The notes: generated from the sequence alone by a model not told the origin. A stretch of DNA of 64,000 nt from Oasisia sp. SBJ-2009 (GCA_964017155.1 OZ024857.1:36046741-36110740); one strand, 5' to 3'; shown: positions 36,757 to 50,885, counted from the stretch's first letter. Numbers and translations: made by a program.

Positions 36757-39700
36757 TAATTATAGTTAAACAAATACACTTAACAAAGAGGTCACCCAGA
36801 CGGTACCACAGTGGTAAGCCACAGACTGTGTAAACCTACAAGCACCACTAAGTAATTCTCCACAGCAACAATGTCGGCCATTCTGCCATACAGATGCAAC
36901 ATTTCAACCCCCCACAAGTGGCTGCAGAATTGTCTCGACCATAGGTATATGACTAAATAAACATCAGTATTTTAGATATGTTGTCACTGCTGCTGGACAT
37001 TTAACCTTTTAAAATAAGCAGTGTAGATATGTGAACTTTGTTGCAGTCTCTTCAATTCACAAAACAGACATCAAATGGCAGAATGACTGAGAATGTGTGC
37101 AATTACACAAGATTGTCACTTCAAACGGTTCAACACAATTTAGCATTCTCCCCTGGGAAAGCACCCAGCCCCACCCAATTCTTTCCCATCCACATTTAGA
37201 CTGGCAGATCCATCACAGAAAGCGCTGCTATTTGCGCCACGCAATGCGCGTGTTCTCGTTTGTAGAAGTCTGCAGGTGGAATACGTGTTTAATGACCAAA
37301 CAACCGGGGGCGATCACTGAGGATTGTGACGCTGCCATGTATCGGATGCAGCGTCGCCCGACATGCTCCGAATGTTCACAAACAAACCGCACTATTCAGG
37401 CGGCATAACCGCCGGCACGGCTCGCCAGCTGGTGTACGTCACGTCACAAACGCCCTAATATTACACCTGGGAGCAATCCCCACAATCCCTGCCAGCCTGC
37501 CCTGCCCTACTTGTCTACATTTCCCTTCCCTGTCGACACCGCCGGCGAAACACGGCACAGCTCTTTCATGGGCGGCACACGCATGCACCTACGCACGCAT
37601 CTATGCATGCACGGAGATATAACGTGAACATGCACAATACTGACAACAAGTCACCGGTATTTCAAGACAACCAATCACACTGTGTGTCCTCGGCACACCC
37701 TGGTACTACGCACCAGTATTACACATCACGATAATCACATTGCCAGACCACGGCAGACCCTTTCCCTGCCTTTCAACAATGTTCCCGTTTCTGGTTCCTT
37801 CCCTCCTGGTCCTGGCCCACGCACTTGGCTTCCGGCGGAAACCTCTACGATCTGCCAGCAGTCCACAAATAGATAGATCCGTGTCACACCCTACTCGTGT
37901 AGAGATGCTAACGCATTTCAGAAGGTTGTGAATTTCGTGCCAATATCGTAACAGCGATTTACACGTGGCATGGATGATATGTGCCAATCTACGGCTAACC
38001 AAACGCACATGGACCCCACCCAGGCGCGATGCACCAAATTGCTTGATTATCTAATTTTATCCACGCACACACGTGGGACTGCTGAAATATCTCGCATGCC
38101 GCCGGGTCAACATATTTCTGGTGTTTTTGTTCTCAGGAAGGCGGGTGGGTGCCCTTCTTGGAAACCGCCCAACCAACTTAACGGCCTAATTGGTTGTACC
38201 CTCGAGAATCAACGCACGTGATCGCGCGGCTGTAGTAACCCACACGTAGTACGGCGGTGTGTGTGCAATAGCGCTACTCCTTTCAAGGGTCTGCCGGCAA
38301 AATATTTACAATATTACATACACACATACTTACATACATTGAATGTAAAGTAACCGGAGCCTATAATAATTTACACCAATATTAAATAACATGCAGAAAG
38401 AGCATCACAATACTTCACCACAGCGTAGATGCTGCCTAATCGCTCCATAATAGTTCAACATCTCCCAGTCAATCTCGGCACACGCTATCGTCAATATCAT
38501 ATTGACAGATAAATGAGGTAATCTGATTGTGCAGGGACAGTCGGTTTGCGAATGTTTCATTCAACAATTGATCAAATAACTACAAGTTTTTAGGGTTATT
38601 AATTGTTTTTTATGGTGAGGGTGAATCGAGTTTGGAAGTCATGCACAAACCTAACCTCGCAAACCAATATTTTTAAGAGTAGCCAATTCTCGCTGCAAAT
38701 TCGATTGATTGAATGTTTGTCAAACATGGTGAATGTTGGGTAGATGTTAGAATATAGACATGTACAACATGGACCAAAGCTAACCTCATATGGTGATGCA
38801 TCCCACACCTAATTCTTACCAGGTGAGAAAAAAAAACCTGGCCATGTCAGTTTTCATTAGGGCCCAGGTGGCAGTTGGGCAGTGGAAAAAAATCACAAAA
38901 ATGTGGGGTCATATTTACATGCTTCAATGGGATGTCAATCAAATCTTAAGGAACTTCATCTCATGTTCCAAGTTTCGCCTGAATGGTGCTAATAAGATGC
39001 AGTGACAGGTTTATTAGTGGGTTATTCCCACAAGGAAGAGAATGGTAAGAAAACAGCCCTAAATCAAGTTTGGTCGTACACTTCTTTACTGTTGATATCT
39101 GAAAAACGGCATTGCGCCGAATTTTACCCTTTACGTTAAGCAACTTTGCGAGAAAACAACGATAGTTTATCTTTCAACAAAATAGAATAACCAGTTTTGT
39201 GATGGTTGTTATAATTTGTCCTTGCTGACTAGACAACACATCACCATGGAAACATCTCCTGTATGGTTCAGGTTTACGATATTTAGTGCGAGATGATAAA
39301 TCACGAAGGGGGCTAAGGACCAGCTGTTTCACATTATGGCTGCCGTTTCCTTGCCTCGATATCATGCAAGTGCACACAACACTCCGGAAATATTCCAGGG
39401 AAGATATCAGCTTCCCCAATTCAATGAAACAACATGTGTGAATTTCATTCTGACAAACCATTAGCACATACTACAACACTTCCTTGATGTTCGTGTGATT
39501 GACAGCTGCTACTACGTTCGGTCTAAAAAGTACACACAAAAACTGTAAATCTGTCTTGACCTCATTTCACATCAGAATTTTTTACGTATTACCGAGGTTA
39601 ATGGGACAATTTGGTTGGGTCATTCAATGCAGGTCTTTGAGTTGAGAGCAAAAGGCCATCATTTTGATGGCCCAGCTACTTTTCAGAAAGTTCACACAAA

Positions 39701-40071
39701 GGTGTTAAAAAAAAAAGGTGTGGCGGGGCCAAGTTCACCTGAGAACGCAGCGAGTTACAGTGACCTTGGCTGCGGGCGTATTCTATAAATGTCAGATGAC
39801 CTAAATTCTCAATGCTTGATCGTACTGGAATGGGTTGTGTGGATTAAACTATTAAATAACTATTAAGATGGCACAGTGCTGTAATCACCAACTACAAGAA
39901 TAAATGTCTGTAGTGGAATCTTTCGACACCCATAGTATGTCACATCGTAAATAAAACGTAACCATGCGTAAAATGGCTGCTCTTTGATCACACAAAAGTC
40001 ACAGAACGACAGAACGAGCACATAACAAGATAACATGTTTAAATATTGTACAATTTGATATGGCACATTTT

Positions 40072-40103
<32 letters not shown>

Positions 40104-41280
40104 CGGGCAATCAAAAAAACAAGTTTTGATAGTCGCATTCTGAAAACTAAACTTACAAACGGGACTGCTGGATCGAGAGCTGTGGCGCACTTTGGCCGAG
40201 ATCAGTGTTAATTGTGAGAGCGATGCGGAAATGTTATCGTACGAGTCCCCTCCCCTCTCCCAGGTGCGTTCCCGTTCCCGGAATGCCCTCGAGAGAGAGA
40301 GAGGCATCCCAGTTGGGATAAGTTTCACTCGACTACTCCCACGCACTGGGGATCGGAACTAACTCCGCAAGCATCCCATCAAATACGCCAGTGTACCGCG
40401 GTACGCGATATCTTCCCAGGTGAATTCTTCCAGTGTTTTCGACTTAAGTGTTTTTGACTTAACGGGAGAAACTCGAAAGATGACGATGCATCGACAAACC
40501 GTTACGGAAACTGCATAAAATTACTGATACCTGCTTGTTATACAGCTGCCAATTAAAAACAGTCTCTAAGAACTGTGTAAACTTCAATAATAACACCCTC
40601 CGTTGTAATAAACATTCAAATATAATTTGATATGAACACCTCATATCGTATCGGAGGGATGGCTAGATCCCCCGTGTCCTGAGGCCCATTCCGAGTAACT
40701 CATCCTATCACATTCCCTTTTCACCCAGTTTACCATCTTGTTAGATACAACAGAAGACACTGGTGTTTCACGCAGGCGTCAGGTGCAAGACACCAACCAA
40801 ACGGCCGGACTCACGTCCACACTGCAACATTATCTCGTACAACCCTTCTGTTTGGTTGGTCAATAATAGACTTATCAACGTCTTATGTTAAATGCGCCTT
40901 GAATTCTTTAAAACATGCAACAAAAACCTTAATTTGACCGAAAAACGTCTCATTTCCATTACAATCGTGCTTCAAAACGTCGGTTTCTAATTCCATTTTT
41001 TAGAGACATTACTACATGGACACAATGACCTCCCTGCAGCTCTTCTACCTGTTGTGTACAGCCATGTATCGTAACAATTTAGCAAATATAGCAGAACTCT
41101 GATGACAAATACATACAATATCCACTGTGACAATAGTAATGTTATACCACAATTGTTGACTTAATTAACCTATGATTTGTCGCCAACATCAATTGAGCCA
41201 CGCAGTGTGCAACGTTCCCACACATGATACCTGCCCACGTACATTCACTCGATCTCAAACAATTACATAAGTCCCTAACA
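36757..41280 (-). other. Non-coding stretch, possible long 3' UTR of the zinc-finger gene
   Basis: No supported gene. Contains a GC-richer section (about 37120-38280), a (CA)n run at 40077-40102 and otherwise unique AT-rich DNA. Frames here are short and without recognisable domains. Confidence 0.4.
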
Positions 41281-44217
41281 TCACGTGTTACTGTGAGGAT
41301 CCCCCTCCATCTCCCTCGGCCTGCTGCTGCCCTCTGGTGGTGGCAGCAGGTCACCCGTATCGTGTGTCACATGCCCACCATGGTCATGTGACGTCTGTGT
41401 TCCACTGTGGTCATGTGACGCCTGTCCTTCGCTGTCACATGATGGTGACATTGCAGCATTGTGTTCGCTGCTATCACTGTTACTCGCCACGCTGCACTTC
41501 TGCAGCGACAACTGAATGTCGCCACCGAGACTATCGCTGCTCAACTGTGATTTCGGCGATGCCGTCGCGTCTGTGCCCCCCGGCATGAGGTCAGAGGTCG
41601 TGCTGCCGCTGCTCGGAAACGACCACGAGTGGCTTTTCTTTGGACTGGGGTATGACTCGGAGCTGTCAATGCTCCAGGGGTAGGGGGAGGACACGAGGCC
41701 GGGGGCTGAAGGGAGGGGCAGCTCGGTGCCTTCGTAGCTCTCGGCACTGGTCTCCGACCAGTTGCGCCCCTTGTGTCCAGTGAGAGTCTCCGACTCGGTG
41801 CTGGTGAGAGAGGTGTGTCTGTAGGGCAACTGGTCCGACTCAAGACTGTCGATGCTGGACAGGGACCGGTTGCGCTGCTTGTTGAGTGCTGTGGCCTGAT
41901 CAATGGAGTCGAGACTCGACATGGACGAGTGACTCGGCGAGCCGCGCCGGCGCCGCGACCAGTGCTTCAGGTGGATGCGCATGTGGCGCGTGATCATGTC
42001 GCGCCGCGGCGCCGCGTACGGACACTGTGGACACTTGTACGGCTTCTCCCCCGTGTGCGTGCGCAGGTGCGTGTGCAGGTGGTCACTGCGACTGAACACC
42101 TGGCTGCAGATGTGGCACTCGTACGGCTTCAGCCCCGTGTGCAGGCGCATGTGGCGCGTGAGCATGTCGCTGCGGGAGAACGCGCGGTTACACACCTTGC
42201 ACAGATGCACCTTGTTGCTGTCCCCGGGGCCCTTGGCCACCACCTCCGAGGGCAGGTGGTTCACCATGTGGTTTGCGAGGTAGTTGTAGGAGGGGAAGGC
42301 CTGGCCACACACCGGACACACGTACGTCTTGTCCTCCGCGCGGCGCTGCTCCTCCACCTTTTCCGTGAACGGGCAGTAGACGATCTTCGACGGGTCCGGC
42401 TTGAGGGCCTTCATGCCGTCCACGGCCATCGGCTGCTGCGGCGTCGACTGCTGTGGTAACTTGAGGTGCTGCTGCTGGAGGCTGCGGTTACACAGCGGCC
42501 ACTGCGGGTGCATGCCCGGGGGCGCTATGTGACTCGAGTGGAAGGGCAAGAAGAGAGAGGGGGGCACGGGGGTGTGGAATGGAGTCACCTGGAGATGGGT
42601 GAAAGACGGGTGCTTCAGCATGCTCGAGAACGGCGGCAATGGCGCGGCGCCCTCTGGCTGCTGGTATGGCAACCGGCTGTGTGAGTCAATCGACTGAGAT
42701 CGTCCGATCTTCTCCAGGTTTGGTTTCTCGGGCTTCCTCTTGCACTTTTTCCCTGAGTTGCCATCCGACGACGCGACACCGCTGTCCTCGTTCCCCGAGC
42801 CCCATTCAAAACCCCGTGACATTCCCCGCTCGCCCTTACAGTCCATGGCCCTCCGTGGCGACCCAACACCAATGTCACAGTTGCTGCCACCTTCAACGTC
42901 TGACTTCTGACTAGTCCGATCGAAGCTCGTACTGCTCGCCAGGTGGCTGGGCGAGTGGAACTGGAACACGTTACGCTGACATCGTGGACTCGCCGAGTGG
43001 GGGAGGAATGGTGACAGACTAAGAAGTGGTGATGCGAACACTGACGTGTCGGATTCAACGTCGAGCACAGAGTCGCTGCTGAACGGCGACGTCGGCTCCG
43101 TTTTAATCATCAGTGCATCCGGCAGCATGACCCCTGGTGGATGCTTGCACATGTCAACCGCCTCGTGTTCGGGCCCTTCTGATTCTGTGCTCACACTGAA
43201 CGTGAAACTGTTGGTCCGCCCAAACTTGCCCCCGGGACTTGGCGTGTCTGGAGGTTGTTTGTCCAGGAAGACGTCATCGTCTGTCGACTGACGCATGCTC
43301 TCCAGACTGCGCTGATATCGCTTCTGCAGGTATTTCTTCACCTTCAGCTGTTTGTTCATCCCCGTGTTCAGCTGTCTCGTTTTCGGCGAGTTAGGACTGG
43401 TGGCGCCATCTTCAGTGTGCGTGCCATCACCCGTGCTCTGAGTTCGACCGAGCGGGTCGTCTTTGGGCTTATTTGAAACAACGGAATCCGAGTGGCGCCG
43501 CAGCCAGTAGGTTTTCGGCGACGACTGATGATCATGGCTCCCTCTGGTGTTCGTCCCGAAGTGCCATATAAACGGCACGACGGGTTTCTCAGTCATGGAT
43601 TCCGATGGAGTCAGATCAGCGCTGTGACTGTGTGTCAGATTGAGCGCACGTGACATGTGTTTTGCCGGTTCGGGCAGCTGCGGGTCAGAGGTCACTTCGA
43701 CCTCCATCGGATCACCGGGGTAGTTCCTCTCCTGCGAGTGAGCAGGCGAGGTGTGCTGGAATGATTCTTGCGACATGTCCATGTGTAGTGCCTCGTCGCC
43801 GGGTTGTGGAAACGACCGCGATGTCGCGTGTCCGGCCCGCCACGCGTGCGGCTGCGTCGCCTTCTCGATCTCATAGATGGCGCTGTCGGAATTCGTCCGC
43901 TGCTTTTTCGCGTTCTTTGGTATGCTGAGCATGTTCGGAATGGGCCACTCGAATGTGCGCACGGCCGCCTGCACGAACGGCGGCGTGCAGCTGTGTCCGA
44001 ACACGTCACGAGGTGGCAGCACCGGGTGTACGACGATATTTGGAATGCTGTGAAGCATGTGCGGTATGCCGGGCATCATCTGGTAGCGATCCTTCGCACT
44101 GACAGCACTAAACTCGGCCCACGATGCGGCACAATGGGCGTTGGGTGGTTGCGCCTCGTTCCACTCGCGAACTCTCTGCTTGGCCGCTTCTCTTTCTCCC
44201 GGTTCCTTGCCCATCAT
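41281..44217 (-). CDS. klu-like: C2H2 zinc-finger transcription factor, Klumpfuss-like (WT1/EGR-type), 978 aa
   Basis: An uninterrupted 978-codon frame starts at ATG ATG (44217), preceded in frame by TGA, and ends at TGA 41281-41283. Four C2H2 fingers lie at about residues 630-750: [49 protein letters not shown] and [20 protein letters not shown], joined in the last two cases by TGLKPY/TGEKPY linkers. The [13 protein letters not shown] and RRDMITRH helices match Drosophila Klumpfuss, a nuclear DNA-binding repressor in neuroblast and sensory-organ fate; WT1 and EGR proteins share similar helices. A basic SRRRRGSP segment after the fingers may aid nuclear import. The N-terminal 600 residues are Pro/Ser-rich and the C-terminus is Ser-rich and disordered. 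The region is GC-rich relative to its surroundings. The family is certain; the ortholog name is less so. Confidence 0.9.
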   Translation of the reverse strand: MMGKEPGEREAAKQRVREWNEAQPPNAHCAASWAEFSAVSAKDRYQMMPGIPHMLHSIPNIVVHPVLPPRDVFGHSCTPPFVQAAVRTFEWPIPNMLSIPKNAKKQRTNSDSAIYEIEKATQPHAWRAGHATSRSFPQPGDEALHMDMSQESFQHTSPAHSQERNYPGDPMEVEVTSDPQLPEPAKHMSRALNLTHSHSADLTPSESMTEKPVVPFIWHFGTNTRGSHDHQSSPKTYWLRRHSDSVVSNKPKDDPLGRTQSTGDGTHTEDGATSPNSPKTRQLNTGMNKQLKVKKYLQKRYQRSLESMRQSTDDDVFLDKQPPDTPSPGGKFGRTNSFTFSVSTESEGPEHEAVDMCKHPPGVMLPDALMIKTEPTSPFSSDSVLDVESDTSVFASPLLSLSPFLPHSASPRCQRNVFQFHSPSHLASSTSFDRTSQKSDVEGGSNCDIGVGSPRRAMDCKGERGMSRGFEWGSGNEDSGVASSDGNSGKKCKRKPEKPNLEKIGRSQSIDSHSRLPYQQPEGAAPLPPFSSMLKHPSFTHLQVTPFHTPVPPSLFLPFHSSHIAPPGMHPQWPLCNRSLQQQHLKLPQQSTPQQPMAVDGMKALKPDPSKIVYCPFTEKVEEQRRAEDKTYVCPVCGQAFPSYNYLANHMVNHLPSEVVAKGPGDSNKVHLCKVCNRAFSRSDMLTRHMRLHTGLKPYECHICSQVFSRSDHLHTHLRTHTGEKPYKCPQCPYAAPRRDMITRHMRIHLKHWSRRRRGSPSHSSMSSLDSIDQATALNKQRNRSLSSIDSLESDQLPYRHTSLTSTESETLTGHKGRNWSETSAESYEGTELPLPSAPGLVSSPYPWSIDSSESYPSPKKSHSWSFPSSGSTTSDLMPGGTDATASPKSQLSSDSLGGDIQLSLQKCSVASNSDSSEHNAAMSPSCDSEGQASHDHSGTQTSHDHGGHVTHDTGDLLPPPEGSSRPREMEGDPHSNT

Positions 44218-44364
44218 TATGACTCAAGTTCAAGGCCACCTCACTAAGGTGAGACGAGGACGCGAGTCAGGCTGACTTGTCGGAGCGCTCCCCGTTGGCT
44301 GTGCTCCGCGTCCACTAGGGGGCATCGCTGCAGGCGATCCACGGCAGGTCACTGCGGAGGTAGC
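44218..44364 (-). other. 5' UTR part of the zinc-finger gene, beginning at a splice acceptor
   Basis: On the - strand, CCTGTGTTTCAG immediately precedes position 44364, a good acceptor. The coding exon therefore probably starts here and is preceded by an intron and an upstream non-coding exon not located. Confidence 0.5.
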
Positions 44365-44463
44365 CTGAAACACAGGGTAGAGGGTCAGGGACATGTGGGT
44401 AGGCAGTCCTGTAAGGCATGTAACTATCGTGATGGGTAGGGTTTATGATTAACTCAAGATGAG

Positions 44464-44652
44464 TAAGTCATATCATTTAAACACGAGAGGTAGATACCAT
44501 TAATCACTGTGCATAAGTCATATCATGACAGGTAAGTCATAATATTCAGTCATAACTTGTAAGTCAAATTGTGACAGTCAGGTGACATTATTAAGGCATG
44601 ATTACTCAGTTGCGACATCTAAGTGGCATCATTCATAATCACAGGTAAGTCA
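44464..44652. promoter_or_regulatory. Cluster of five TAAGTCA motifs upstream of the zinc-finger exon
   Basis: Exact TAAGTCA at 44464, 44514, 44533, 44560 and 44646, several followed by TATCAT. The motif is one base from an AP-1 site (TGAGTCA). It could instead be a decayed minisatellite. Confidence 0.4.
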
Positions 44653-44659
44653 AGGCACA

Positions 44660-47600
44660 CTGACATGTGCAGACCTAGTTCGTACACCATCTTGATTTCG
44701 TTGGGAAAATGTTGCAATTATGTCGCCACAATGCAAGTACTCCACGTAGATTACTTGTGTACACAATTGGTATGTCTACCATTACCAAACATACACACTA
44801 CCATTACCAAACATGCATACTACCACACACAGCAAGCCACACAGGCACAGTAATTAAAGAAACATCCACGTCATCGTTAAAATGACCTTCGCTGAATGTT
44901 TAATTACTTATCATGAGCGCATTCATAGAGTCACGTCTCCTATTTTTTGGGGGACTATCTTTGCATCAAAATATGCAGACATGAATAAACCAGACGCGTG
45001 CACCGGACCAACCACGCCCCCCAGGCGGCCTTCAGAACTTTCTGGACCACTCAAAACAACAGTAGCTGTACGAATGGCCAACAAAAGGATGACAAATGTT
45101 ATCCACATCTTTATGTACACCCGTTCAGCCATTGAGTGACTCGGGTGGTTTATTGACGTTGATAAGATCACTGCGTCTAGACCTTACGTTACGTCCCGAT
45201 AACACCTAATGAGAACCCTAGTTGAGACCGCAGAGACACTTGCCTCTGATTGGTTGCAGCCCCAATACACCAATGCGGGAACAATCAATGGGCTTTAAGC
45301 CGTCCAGGGACAGTGTAAAAACGTGGCAGAAACGTCATGACGTCGCCTGATTGACAGCCCAGCCAGTCCGCCGTTGACAATGAAATTATCACAGACAATC
45401 ATTACCTGCGGTTAATTGTTGTCAGGTGACAGACCCCCTGTGCGGTTGCTATTGACAGTGATAATATTACACGTACACGAGGCGGTGTAGTCGTTCCTAG
45501 TAAAGGCGGCCAATTTAACTGATTACATCTGGGTATGACAGCGGAATGATGGATTGCCTGCTATTTCGATCTTCCCCTAAAACATCTGCCCCTTTGTGTG
45601 GGAGCAGGTTCGACACCCAGGGAAGTCCGTCTTGAGTTTCCCTGCAGGTAGACAGGGTTGTTGTGTCACAGGTGACGCAGACAGTAAACATCCAACCTGT
45701 CTCCAACTTGTACGTGACAAACTGGGGTAGAGTTCAGGGTGGAGGGTGCAGGGGGTGCAAGAGGTGAGGGCGGTTACTCAGTGTCCCATTACTCACACCA
45801 CCTGCGCCACTGACAGGCCGACTTAATAACAAAGTATAGGTAGACCATTAAAAATAAAATTTGGAATTAATAAGTAATTTAATACTGTCTCATTTGTCTT
45901 GTGGTAATATGGTATAGGAGTGACTGTCATACTTGCGTCATTAGTCATCTTACAGAACTAGTTACTTAACCTGCTACATCAAACATATCTAACTGATTGT
46001 GGTAGGATTACAGCTCACCCAACTTTGCCACGGATCTGTATAAGTTTATTATTTGTTTTTAAATTGAAGAGACTCAGTGGTATGGTAAACTTGGGTCAGT
46101 TGTAACTATGCCACAATCAGTATAAAAAGTATATGTGTGTGTATATATATATATGTATATTTAATATATATTTATATATATATATATATACTTCTAACTG
46201 CTCCATACATTAGCTAAATATGCATAGCCAACCACCGTAGGTACACTGCTGTTTTAAGCAGACCAAATTCAGTTTGCAAAGTTCTGTCCTCTGCTTGCAT
46301 AAACACTAAAGAGTGAAGTCAATTCTTTCAACCATAAACAAATGCATAATGGTGGACATAGTTTAAACTATTCACATACCTTATATATCTGAACACGAAA
46401 GAAGCTTATTCATGTAGACTAAACCATCTTTGTAAGCCTATCATTCTCGGGCAAAACAGTAGAGTTGCAATCATACGGTACTGATACATTAAGTGCCACG
46501 TCTATGTGGTAGATGCCTTCCCTTTGCTTTCACGTCGCCAGTTCGACTGCCCTGAGGGGTCCATTACCTCACAATACACAACCTTGTCATTAACTGGCTC
46601 GCTCACAATAACCGTTACGCAGTCGCCTACACATCACTAACTTTGAGACACATACCGACAACATCTTAGGGCGACGTTTATTTACGTTTTTCGTTTCGCC
46701 GTTTCATTGTCGCTACAGCGCGTAGGTGTGAACAGCGCAATGTAAGATGGCTGTGGAGTAGAAGTGTGAAACCCACACCAACACTAAGTGCCCGTAAACA
46801 AATCTGTCTCACCCAGCGTCCCGGCCGGTTCAACCGCGATACATTGGGCGTATTTTTACTGGGCTTTGTGGTGGAAAACTCAAACGTGATAAAAACAACA
46901 TTGCAAATAGTGTACTAGGTACAGAAAGGTGGTGATTTGGTACAGAAAGGTGATGACTAATGCCGAGGGACTATAACTGTGTCACACAAGTACATCATCT
47001 ACTTCATAGTAAAACTGTCGCAGACTGCATCGGTGTGCAGTAGTTTTATATAGAGTGTAACTGATGTTTTTCATACATATGATCAATATTATCGTTATAA
47101 ATATAAGATGTGTGAATCACATAGACATCATAAATATTTATTCAAAACTGTAAATAACAATTTATAGTTCCGGTAAGAACCTTCATTGTTTATTGTAATG
47201 TATTTATATTATTTGCAAACACTCCTGGTTCTATTTTAGGAGATGTTTTATCTAAATAAATTTAATTTGACTAGTTACAACTGACAGCCTTTATTACTAG
47301 TAGTAGCATCAATATTACATAATTTTCAAATGTGACATTTTTATATGCATGATAAACATGATGTTCCTTCTATATGCAATGAATATTTTAGTCATAAACA
47401 CAAGAAGATGTGTATAATGTCAACATCTGTGTTCCAAAGTATAAATAACAATGTACAGTTAAGTGTAAATAGAAATATAGAGTTAAACTAAGTAACTACA
47501 TTGTTTATTGTAATGCACATTTATTATTATATTATACAAACACTATCAATTATATTTTTATTGTTTTGTTTAAATAAACTTCATCTGATTTATTGACTAG

Positions 47601-48700
47601 AGCACTGTGTTGTTAAATTATCCATAAATGAGTCAAATTTTGGCGTCCATTGTTTATTGTTAGTTACCTGCTTAATTTTAGATATTATATCATATCAGTT
47701 TTGGTTACCAGTTATGAAGTATCGTAAAAACATCAACTTGAACAGCATTTAACTAGGCCAAAGTTCAGTCGGAACATCACAATATATGCTTAATGAACAT
47801 TAATTTTACACATACAAGTATCTAGTTAAAAGAGGCTAACGTCTGGAAACACACAGTTGTCAATTTCAACGCCAATTAAAACTGCCATCATTATACACTG
47901 TCTAAACCAGCTGGAGCAGACACTGCAGCCACAGAATGACAACAAAAAGAGTAAATTATTAATCAGGAATTTTGTGTCACTTTGTAGAGTCAAGCTGTGG
48001 ACAGTTCTAAGAAACTGTAAAATAAATAGCTTACGCTGGACCGAAAAGCTTTGCAGCTGATTTATCTGTGTCGCTAAAAAGGAAGCTTTAAAGATCCTTT
48101 GCCCTTTCAAAGCTTTTTCTGTGGAACGACCTTTCCCAGAGCAAAAAATAACGATTTAGTACTCGGCAGAAAGTAATAATTTATTGGCATTCTTGCAAAA
48201 TTTCCAAATCTTTGTTAGCAGAATTCGTGACAACGTCAACAGCGATTGTGGTTGGTTATAATGCAAGTTGAAGTTTCGCAATACCTCGCTTTGACCAAAA
48301 TAACACGGGCACAAAGGTTATATAGATATCAATATGCGTACCTTTTTCAACAAACAGCCAAAAAAAGCAACTCTCGATAACACTACTGTCAGTGTCTTTA
48401 TCAGGCATGTGTTTTTACCTGTGTCCTACTCTACTTTTCAGTAATCTTTGTTGGGTCATTCACCTGCGGTAGACATTCAAGTGGGGGCGGAGCTTTGACC
48501 ACGCAAAATAAGTCAAGGTGACTGATTTTACCCCAGGCATATAACCTTGACTGCACGGAGTGGTGGTGTAATAACTTTGATATCTCGTAGGTTGGATGGA
48601 CAATCTGACATTACGTCTATATTTGGAAGTCTGCGTCACCTGTGTCAGGTACGACCAGGTAGTGACAAGTCACACCAAGTTCGACCAGATGTGACCAGGT
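44660..48700. other. Stretch without a recognised gene
   Basis: No supported gene. Notable content: an (AT)n run at about 46142-46192, a diverged duplication (about 47097-47280 and 47390-47600, sharing CATTGTTTATTGTAATG and TTTAAATAAA-type blocks), and GGGGGCGGAG (48484), a GC-box-like site. Confidence 0.5.
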
Positions 48701-49320
48701 ACCACTACATCAGCTCACCACTGTGACAACTTACCACCTGCATCTTAACTCACCATTGCCACCAACCCACATCACATCACAGGCAACAACTCACCATCAC
48801 AAATGATAACAAACACTCCCCACGACAACTCACCATTTTGACAACTCATCACCATAGCAACTCACCACTTACAACTTACCACCCGCACAATTCATTCAAC
48901 ACTATCACAATTCGCCACTTTTACAACTTACCACCCTCACAACTCATCACCACAAAAACTCACCACCATGATAACTCATGAGCATAACTCACCATCACAA
49001 TAACTCACCATCACAATAACTCACCATCACAATAACTCGCCATCACGATAACTCACCATCACGATAACTCATCATCACAATAACTCACCATCACGATGAC
49101 TCACCATCACAATAACTCACCATCACAATAACTCACCATCACAATAACTCACCATCACAATAACTCACCATCACAATAACTCACTACCACAACTCACCAC
49201 CACGACAACTCACCACTTACAACTTACCACCCTCACAACTCATCACCACAAAAACTCACCACCATGATAACTCAAGGGCATAACTCACCATCACAATAAT
49301 TCACCACCACGATAACTCAC
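48700..49320. repeat. Minisatellite of AACTCACCATCAC type, 16-bp core
   Basis: The core 48985-49190 repeats AATAACTCACCATCAC about 12 times. The flanks carry degenerate ACTCACCACCAC units. The block ACAACTCATCACC...GCATAACTCACC at about 48917-48995 recurs at about 49222-49290, so a larger unit was also duplicated. Confidence 0.9.
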
Positions 49321-50885
49321 CTGTGTGCCCTCCCACATTCCTGACCCCAGACTACAAGTCAGCTATTTAAAAAAATATACTGTTGTCTGCCTGGGTGGAG
49401 ATGGATGCCTGTGTGCTTACTGCTTACACCAATCAGAACAACAGAAAGTCTGCAAGAAGACAATTTACCATCCACTGAGTTTCAAGGAAATTTCATCCGT
49501 CAAACAATAAATTACATTACGATATAGACTGGAGAAACAAAACCCAGTCAACTGCTAATAACCAAGCCATCTACCTCCAGTGATCACCCGTCATGTCTTT
49601 GTCTAAACACCTTGCTCATTTACACTCAACCTTGCCTTCCCTTACAACGATGTGCAGGACATTTCTCTGCAGTGCCGAAAGCCTCCAAATTATACCTGAA
49701 CTGTCTCATTAAAGACCTTTCAAAGGGCAACCCAATTAGTGGGGATCACAGCACACCTAAACATGAAAATCCCCACCATCGTCTGACCTTTGTGCATCTC
49801 GATTCTGTCAACTAGACTGATGTGCGGCAGTATCCCACTGACGTCTGCATTGTAAGAGACGGGCGGGATAGATCTCCCCACTGACACCTGCCTGTTGTTA
49901 CGAGACAGCCCGCTCAACATCAAAGCACTATCACAGTTTATTTAAATATTCATCATAACTCTGTACGCTGGTTGTGACTTTGATTAGGCGGCAGTGATGT
50001 ACAGATTTTGACGAATCAAGGTAATTGTTGCCTCAAAAAACATGGTCTCAAACGGCTTTGTTTGACAATGACAGCTATCACATGTCTAATTATCTAGCTG
50101 CTACTGTTCAAGTTAGTGTTCTATTCATAAAAATGGGGTTGCATGCCATTGAAGGCAAATTTTTGTTTCAAAAAAGTATTTACAAATCCATCATTATTCT
50201 AGTGCAGGCGTTTTATGTATAATTATTATTTTTATTTGCAATCTTTTAGATTTAAATAAAACACCTGACGCATGATAAACTATAAATTTGCTAGACATTT
50301 CTGTTAGAAATGTTGCTAAAAATATATACATGTCACAATTACAATTAGATTATTTATAAAGTGACAGTAGTAGCTTACATACAAATGTGGAGCAATAAAC
50401 TGCAGTAATCAACATCGCAGTATTTAACTATTTACATGTATAATTAAATTAATTTACACTGATTATTTAAATTTATGCTGGAACTAATCATGATGGCAGT
50501 AAAACAGCAGTACACGTCAGTGAATTGTTACACTCTCTGTGTTTCCATGTTTCTTTGACAGATTAAAAAGCATATCATGAACACATCAGTAAGTAATTTT
50601 AATAATTACTTTTATGTAATTTTTTAAACATCACCAGCTGGAAGATTAAAAGGCAATAGTTCCATGATGTGACAGAAGATAGAAGTAGACAGTCTCCTGT
50701 CAAGACTAGGCACCTGTCACAAGATACCGTTACACAAGCCTAAATGTTAGTAGTGTCATCATTATCATATACAAGTGTTACATTTTATACAAGTCTAACA
50801 GACATTGCATTTACTGTTGTGCCAAAAACCAGAAAAAATTGTATACACTATAAATATAATAAAGTAAACCTGCCAAACAGTTTGG
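49321..50885. other. Stretch without a recognised gene
   Basis: Only short unconvincing frames. AT-rich from 50220 onward. Confidence 0.5.

Noticed and set aside
41337..44247. Several 70-230 codon frames on the + strand and other - frames
   Set aside because: Shadows of the GC-rich zinc-finger coding sequence.
45590..46570. GTTCGA motifs (45610, 46549) as tRNA or tRNA-SINE B boxes
   Set aside because: No matching A box or cloverleaf at the right distance.
48960..49190. Regular repeats as a possible CRISPR array
   Set aside because: Eukaryotic context, 16-bp head-to-tail units with no unique spacers.
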